A stretch of 64,000 nt of DNA, taken from positions 144,648-208,647 of the forward strand of contig BDDC01000010.1 of the NCBI GenBank assembly GCA_001662425.1. Direction: 5' to 3'. Below are positions 57,631 to 64,000 of this stretch, in pieces. Made by a program: the position numbers and the translations under genes. Position 1 is the first letter of the stretch. Every line of letters begins with the position of its first letter. The notes below the pieces were generated by a model that saw only the letters and a list, made by a program, of their open reading frames with translations, was not told where the DNA came from and made no database searches. The stretch is from Chlamydomonas sphaeroides. Taxonomy: Eukaryota > Chlorophyta > Chlorophyceae > Chlamydomonadales > Chlamydomonadaceae.

Positions 57631-59259
57631 GGCGCCTCTGCTGCGCCCCGCGCTGAGCATGACGGCGCTGCGGCCGCTGCTGGCTGCACGTTGCGCGAGG
57701 CCGCAGCAAGGCCAGCCGCTCTGCCTGGTGCGCGGGGCGCTGCTGTAGGCGCGCGGCTTGGTTGCGGCTACCGTCGGCCGTGCGGCGGTACTTGAGACTG
57801 CAAGTGTACCATTGCGACTAGAGGGCTGTGTCAGGGGCTGTGCGATCAGAGCTCGGGAGTGCGTACCGCGGAGGAGGCCGTGCGTATCGAGCGGGCGGGC
57901 GGGGCTGCATTGGATGGCTATGAGGGCTGGGGTTGGTATGGGACCAGGGGTCCTTTTCGGGGGCGTGATCGGCTTTCCGACGGCCGGGTGTTGGGTGTAC
58001 CATGCTGCGTCTGTGTGCTCGAGCCGGCGCTTGCTTCTCGGCGGCGTGTGGCGGCTGGGCCAAGATTCATCCTTTTGATACTGGTAGACAGGGCAGGGGG
58101 CTCGTGCGGTAGCGGCTTGTGTGGGGTACCGTAGCTGCAGGCAGGAGGCGCGTTGCTAGATACTAGGTACCGGCAGTTGGCGGGGTTGGGAGAGTAGCCA
58201 GGGGATTTTGTTGTAGGGCAGGGCCGGTGCTGAGGCCGGTTGCATAGCTGCTATAGTTGCAGGGCGAGGGACGGCAGGGCTGCGCGATGCGCCCTGAGGT
58301 GCGTGGAGCTGAGCGGGGCGTAGCGGGGCGCACTTGGCATGGAAGCAGCGCTGAGGTGGGAAAGCCTCGGCAGCTTGGGGTGAAGACGTGGCGCCGGGCA
58401 GCTCCGAAACACTGTTACGGTTGGGGTGCCATGTCACGCAAGGAGCAGAGGAGGTCATCATTGAGGGCTCCTCTCGCCGCGGACGATGCGTCTGCGCCCC
58501 GGCAGGGATCCTGCTGACGGCGGGGGGCGGGGTAAGCGCTGGGGCTAGGGAGGCGAGGCAGGCACGGCGGCGCGCCTAGGTGCGCAAGGGCTGCGTGCGC
58601 TCACAGTGAGGCGTGGCGGCTCTGAAGTGAGATGGTGCTGAAGAATCGCGAGCCTCCGGCGCTGAAGCAGGACATACCAGAAGGACACCTGCTGGGACAT
58701 ACACGGTCGGTGGGGCAGGGCGGGTGCACGGTGGGGGGCGCCTGTCGATTGGGGGAGTGGGGCGGGTGCTGAGGCAAGGCAGGCACGCGGCGATATGGGT
58801 CTCCAGACCGGGTGCGACAGCTGGTGTTTTGGGTTTTTTATGCATGGCATGTTGAACTGCGTATAGTATTACTCGCCAGTGATGCGCTGGCGCCTGCCGG
58901 CCGGGGCCGGCCCATGCAGGCGCTGGGATCCGCCGAAAGCGCCATCATGGTCGGCCGCGCCTCAAGTACCGCCCATTGCGTCGCATACACGCAGTAGCGC
59001 AGCCAGCGCTTCATTACAATAGACGTCGAGGCCCGGGGTGCCACGCACACAGCTAACGCTGTGCTTGCTGGCTGAGAAAGACCCGTTGTACCTGACCAGG
59101 GTAGTGCCTGCGTAGGGAGAGCCTCAAGCGTTACAGTCGAGCCAGCGTATCGGTGTTGCGACGAGTTCGGAACGTATCATTCGTCAACGCCTGAGCCTTA
59201 CTGCTCGCGTTTAGCTCAACCTTGCTACCTAGGACTCCTCTTACTTGCCTAAGAGCAAC
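57631..59259. other. Long intergenic stretch, no gene seen
   Basis: 1.63 kb holding the UK/UPRT 3' UTR and the carrier's upstream region. I see no TGTAA, no recognisable protein and no clear repeats. A T-rich bit (GGGTTTTTTATGCATGG) lies near 58828. Confidence 0.5.
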
Positions 59260-62200
59260 ATGGCGAACGAAGCTGTCTCATACGCTGTCCTCGGCGTTTA
59301 CTTGTTGCTCATTCTGGGCGCGGGCGTCGTCGCCGCGCTGGTGAATTACCGCCGCGTCGCGCATGGTGGTGACCAGGTGCGAGATTTCACACGCAAGGGG
59401 CACGGACAGGGTCGTTATAGGCGATCACCATGGCCAACCGGCGGCGCGACGCGACACCAGGCGCTCAAGGATATATCAACTCGCCTAATGATATCGGGAC
59501 TCTTCTTCTCGGCCTAGGGCCGCCTCGACTGCGAATTGCGGCCTGGTCTCACGCTAACGCTTGCATGCCTCCAATGCTGACCACCGCAGGTCCGCGAGCA
59601 CTACCTAGCCGGCAAAGGTTTAGGAACCTTTGTATGGTTCTGGACGATGATGGCGACCCTCTTTTCCGGCTACTCGGTGTCCGGGTAGGCCCACTCAGCT
59701 AGGCGTCACGCGGCTGCACCCCCCTTGTACACGGCGCGCCCCTGAACCCAGGGGCTCTCGCGCGCAGCCGGGCACCCGAACAATGTCCTTCCGCCCTGGC
59801 GTTGTCGGCCCTCCGATGCAACCCGAACCGGTTCGTTGGTCCCACAGCAACGCGCGCAACTCAGCATGCCTTGCCCACGCCTTTCCCCCGTACCCGCAGT
59901 ATCGTGCACGAGGCGTATCGCTTCGGCTGGATCGCCACTCGCTGGATTCCTGGTGGCGTCGGTCTGTACGTTGCGTTCGCGATCATGGCGCCGCGCCTGC
60001 ACGCCATTTCGAAGCGCCGCGGCTACTACACCATCTCCCAGGTCCTCTTTGACCGCTACTCGGCCCCCAGCAGCTCCCACAAGGCGGTGAGCGCGCGGCG
60101 CGCTGGCTGTGAAAAAGCATAGCGACCACTGCCACGGCCGCTGCTGCTCGACCTCGTCACCGCCAGTCCGCAGCCTTGCCGCCGCCGCCGCCTCACCTTC
60201 CTCCGCTTGCAACCGCCTCACCTGCCCCTCCTCTCCTCTCCGCTTCCCGCCCGCGCAGGTGGCGCATGCCATCCACATCATCACCTTCTGCGCCCTGCAG
60301 CTGCCTGTGTTCACCTACCTGATCACGCAATTCCGCTCGGTGGGCGTGGAGGTGTCGACCTTTACCGCCGGCAGCATCACCGCCACCACCGCCATCTGCG
60401 TCAGCGCCGCGGTGCTGCTGGTGTGCGACCTCATCGGTGGCATGCGCGCCGTGGCCTGGACCGACGTGCTGCAGGTGCGTCGCGGACGCAGCTGTTGCTT
60501 TGCTGTGATCGTGCTTCTTGCGGCCGCTGCGAGGAGCTCCCGCTCCAGGGCGCGCCGGCGTCGAAAGCCATGCCGCCTTGCAGATGGCCGGATGCTCCTC
60601 GTGTGGCTCGGCGGCCTGGGAGCTGCGGCGCTGACTCGGGCCGGCTGTTGCTGCGCCCACGCCGATGCCCCGCAGGGCATCGTGTTGGTGTTTGGGTCCA
60701 TCATCTTCCTCATTATCCAGGGCACGGAGCTGGGCGGCCTGGAGGCCGCGCACGACGTCTGGTCCGACCGTATGCGTCGCGGCTTCACTGGCTTCAAGTT
60801 TGTTCCCACCAAGGTACGGCGTACGGCCGGGCAGTCGCCGTGCATGGTACTGCAGCAGGGTCCGACAAATCGCAGCCAGGGCTATCGACATCGCATCCCA
60901 TTGCCTCGTCAGCGCCCGACCGCGTGTGGCCATTCGAGTGCTGATACTGGACAAAATGTCGGAGCTGTCAAGGCGTCCGGACATGTGTAGGACATGGCTT
61001 AGGACTAACGCTCCTGCCGCCTGCTGCTTCTGCACTCGGCCCCTCAGGTGGACATCGTCAACTATTTTGACTTTGTATTTAAGACCACCGCCGCCGCGAC
61101 CATGTTCCCCCACCTGACTGCGCGCCTGTTTTCGGCCCAGTCGGCGACCGTGATCAAGCGCGGCATGAGCCTCATGGTCTTCACCTTCTTCCTGGTGCAG
61201 GTGCGGCTCCAATGTATGCACCCAACACTCCCACAGGTCTACTGCTGCAGCCCAAGGACACACACAGCGGAGCCCGTCCCATGCTGCCGTCTGACTTGTG
61301 CCCGCCCGCCACCGTGACCCCCGCCCACGCAGCTGTCCTCCATGATCACCGGCTGGACCGCGGCCGCCGTGCTGCCCGCCGGCGTCACCTCGGCCTTCGG
61401 CGCCATGCTGTTGCGCGTCGCGCAGAAGGGCGGCGGCCAGGCCTTCGCTTCGGCGCTGCTGCTGGCCAGCGCCGTGTGCGCCATGATGTCGACCGCCGAC
61501 TCGGCGCTGCTAGCCTGCTCGTCCATGTGGGTGCGCGACGTTTACACCAAGTACATCCGCAAGAAGGCCAGCGCAACGGAGCAGCTCATCTTCGGCAAGA
61601 TTATCGCGGTCATCGCGCTCGTCATCGGCGTCACGCTGGCCAACTACTCCGTCGTCAAGAAGAAGCCCGACCTGTCGTCGCTGTTCGCGCTGCAGAACGT
61701 GACGCCCATCCACGTCGTGCCCGCGGTACGCGGGGTGCCGTGACGTTCCATCGTATGGTTTATGCAGCGCCACAGCCGCAAAGCCCCAGCCTCATCATAG
61801 CTAAAGCTGACGCTGCCCTGCTGCTACCCGTGCGCTACAGGTCTGGCTTGGCCTGCACTGGCGCGGCCTGCGCGGCGAGTCAGTGCTCGCCGGCATCATC
61901 TGCGGCCTGGGCGTTACGCTGGGCCTGTTCTTCAGCGAGAAGAACATCGTCTTCAAGACCGCGGCCGGTGGTGACCGCATGGCGAACGGCCTGTCGACCG
62001 CTTGGGTTGGTGAGTGCCGCGCGGCCGCCACGCCCTCGGCCGGCTCCTGCCGCAGCCCCGCCCTCCGGCGTCGCACCTCGCCTCGGCGCTGCCCCACCTG
62101 CCGGCTCCTCTCAGCTCTTCCTCTTCCCTTGCCTCGCTGCTCCAGGCTTCTGCGTTAACATGTTCGTCACCGTCGTCGGTGGCATCATCCAGCAGGCCGT

Positions 62201-62750
62201 CATGCCCGCCCTGCCGCCTCCCATGCCCGAGGCCGACGAGCCCGTCGATGCCGATTCGGACGCCGCCACGCCCGTCGCCGACGAGGCCGCCATCGCCGCC
62301 GCCAAGGGCCTCGAGCCCACGCCCATGCCCGCCGCCAACATCATCGACGCCGTCACCGCCTACGGCCCCACGCCCGTGCCCAACGACTTCGTGCCGCGCC
62401 ACTTCGACATTGGCCCGCACCGCGACCGCATGCTCAACCCCATTTGGTGGACCATTGTCGGCCTGGTGCTTCTCTTCACGGTGCCCTTCTACCGCGTGCC
62501 GATGTCGTGGGACGGCTACGTTGGCGCCATCGGCGCCTGGCCCTTCACCTCGCTGCTGCTGTCTGGCGTTCTGGCGATCATGGGCGCCATCACCTTCTCG
62601 TACCTGTGGGAGGACTACAAGCCGCTGCAGGAGGACCCCGTCACGCTGCAGGCCGCGCACGCCGCCGCGGCGCAGGCCCGCGATGGCCCGGCGGCAGGCG
62701 GGAATGTGGGCGCCAAGGGCGGCGCCGCGGCGCCTGCCATGACTGCGTAA
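59260..62750 (+). CDS. Sodium:solute symporter family carrier
   Basis: Multi-pass membrane carrier of the SSS family (PutP/PanF-type layout); substrate unknown. Exons: 59260-59376, 59590-59684, 59900-60086, 60259-60474, 60676-60813, 61048-61200, 61333-61725, 61841-62009, 62146-62750; 690 aa. It starts MANEAVSYAVLGVYLLLILG with a first membrane helix, then HYLAGKGLGTFVWFWTMMAT and FSGYSVSGIVHEAYRFGW. The family signature GGMRAVAWTDVLQGIVLVFG spans the exon 4/5 junction, and AVCAMMSTADSALLACSSMW is the conserved SSS segment that lines the Na+ site. About 13 helices can be counted. Before the last three helices lies an acidic Pro/Ala loop of about 90 residues (PMPEADEPVDADSDAATPVA). It is not a close match to the DUR3 urea carriers. 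ATG context (GCAACATGGCG) is good. Confidence 0.9.
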
Positions 62751-63693
62751 GCAGGGCCGGAAGGCTGGGTCTGAAGCGGCCGGGGTCTGAGCCAGCAGCG
62801 GAGGCTTGGCCTCCCGGCCGCTTCTGGCGCCAGGCGTGACGCGGCGTGGCGTGGCGTGTGAGGGCCTTGGTGCGAGGCGAGGGGCTGGCGTGAGGCGCGG
62901 CTGGGCTGTGTGGCAACGGCGGCGGTGGTGCGGATGGGCTGCGGCATGGTGAGGCCTTTCGGCGCGGCGTGGGCGGGTGAGCGTGCGCGTGCGCGGCGCG
63001 TTTTTCCAGCCGCCCAGCTGTGATCATGATACAGGTCGTTTGCTGTCGCTGCTACTGCGGCGTTTGCCATGCTCGGGCTCGGAGTTGTTTGCATCCGCAT
63101 GCCTTGTCGCGCTGTGTTCGCGACGTTGACCTTGGGGCCGCTCTGCTCGCAAACTAGTACCATGGCCTGAAGTGCGCTCTGCCCGTGTGCCGCGCGCCCG
63201 TGTGCTGGGGGCCGGTAACATTGAACTGTGTTCCAATGCGATATGTGCAGCTGTGCAGTGATGTCTTTCTTGTGTGCGCCCTGAGGCAGAGGGCGCCGCC
63301 TAAGCGCTCGCGCGCAGTGACCCCAGTTGTGTGTATGGCATAAGCGCATGGCGCCAGGCGCCAGCGCATATCAGGGCCGCCGGCGCCGGCCGGCTTTGTC
63401 GCATCAGAGCAAAGCTGCCGGCGTGCGGACGAGCCGCGCTTAGGCGCCGCCTTGAGGGCGGGTGTAGTCAGTTCCTGGGGTTACTAAGGTTATGGTTGGG
63501 TGACGGCTGTGTTCGCCGTCGCCTTGATGTTCAGCTTTGGGTATGTCATGGGCTCTGTACCGTTTGTACTCAGTCTTCGGGGGCTGTTAGCGACTGGGGT
63601 GGTTGTCGATCAAGTTGCGCGTGCTGGTGCTTGCATGTCCCGGGCGAGGCACTGGCGTCCCACCGACTCCCACCTACCGTTGCACTGCTGTGC

Positions 63694-63698
63694 TGTAA
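63694..63698 (+). terminator. Possible polyadenylation signal TGTAA for the carrier gene
   Basis: TGTAA 944 nt after the stop at 62750; a long but possible 3' UTR. Confidence 0.35.
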
Positions 63699-63973
63699 TC
63701 GATCCCGCCCGCAAAGCCTTGCAAAGCACGCGTCCCTGCAGATCCTCCCGCCACCCGGCGGCCCGGTGGAAGTGCAGCGCAGCTAGGAACGCAGGAAGGC
63801 GAATCTTCGCTCACCAGCCAGCCATCCTTTTTCCGGCGATTGGGATTTCACCGCCGGACACTGTGCTGCCATCCGTGAGGCAGACAACGTGGGCCTGATG
63901 CGCCTTCCGCTCAACAGCTTGCACCGAACACCCATAGTTCGGCAAGCACGTGCACCTGAACGTTGCGCAGTGG

Positions 63974-63996
63974 CCCCCCCCCCCCCCCCCCCCCCC
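63974..63996. repeat. Poly(C) tract, 23 bases
   Basis: Uninterrupted run of 23 C near the right edge. Homopolymer length is likely uncertain in the assembly. A shorter 11-C run sits at 47048-47058. Confidence 0.95.
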
Positions 63997-64000
63997 TTGG

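Larger units (their letters stand above)
62751..64000. other. Carrier 3' UTR and downstream sequence to the window edge
   Basis: No gene supported in the last 1.25 kb. A TGTAA lies at 63694; the end of the window is a poly(C) run. Confidence 0.5.

Noticed and set aside
62960..64000. Short ORFs after the carrier gene
   Set aside because: No domain, no splice structure and within the expected 3' UTR.

Overview
This is nuclear DNA from a chlorophycean green alga of the volvocine type (Chlamydomonas, Volvox and relatives). The evidence is very high GC, genes cut into many short exons by GT-AG introns with C/T-rich tracts, long Ala/Gly/Pro runs inside proteins, Ser/Arg/Ala-rich plastid transit peptides, and TGTAA polyadenylation signals after several stops. 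One 10-base N gap shows it is a draft assembly. There are no operons, rRNA, tRNA or CRISPR that I can support. Exon models are my own; for nine genes, and for the three-exon gag-protease part of the retroelement, the exon lengths sum to an exact multiple of three.

Layout: (1) 1-11380 (-) MON2-like Golgi scaffold, cut by the left edge; (2) 11916-17709 (-) SCYL1-like pseudokinase; (3) 18648-22711 (+) plastid dihydropyrimidine dehydrogenase; (4) 24496-31007 (+) ankyrin protein with a Cys/His cluster and a long low-complexity exon; (5) 32067-33664 (-) coiled-coil protein; (6) 33905-36233 (+) frameshifted ankyrin-like pseudogene; (7) 36762-39878 (+) plastid indole-glycerol-phosphate-synthase-like protein missing key residues; (8) 40368-42240 (-) unknown protein; (9) 42776-45677 (+) metallo-beta-lactamase-fold hydrolase; (10) 46289-51277 a damaged Ty3-like retroelement on the minus strand, bracketed by 49-bp perfect direct repeats; (11) 52449-57630 (+) uridine kinase/uracil phosphoribosyltransferase; (12) 59260-62750 (+) sodium:solute symporter-family carrier.

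How they relate: the two leftmost genes both belong to Golgi and endosome membrane traffic and lie head to tail. Two others handle pyrimidines, one degrading uracil/thymine in the plastid and one salvaging uridine/uracil to UMP. Three divergent gene pairs share short upstream regions (17710-18647, 33665-33904, 42241-42775). No single new multi-gene system is evident. The most unusual features are a 36-nt sequence shared by introns of two unrelated genes, the spliced gag-protease reading frame of the retroelement, the ankyrin/zinc-cluster fusion, and the degenerate IGPS-like protein.
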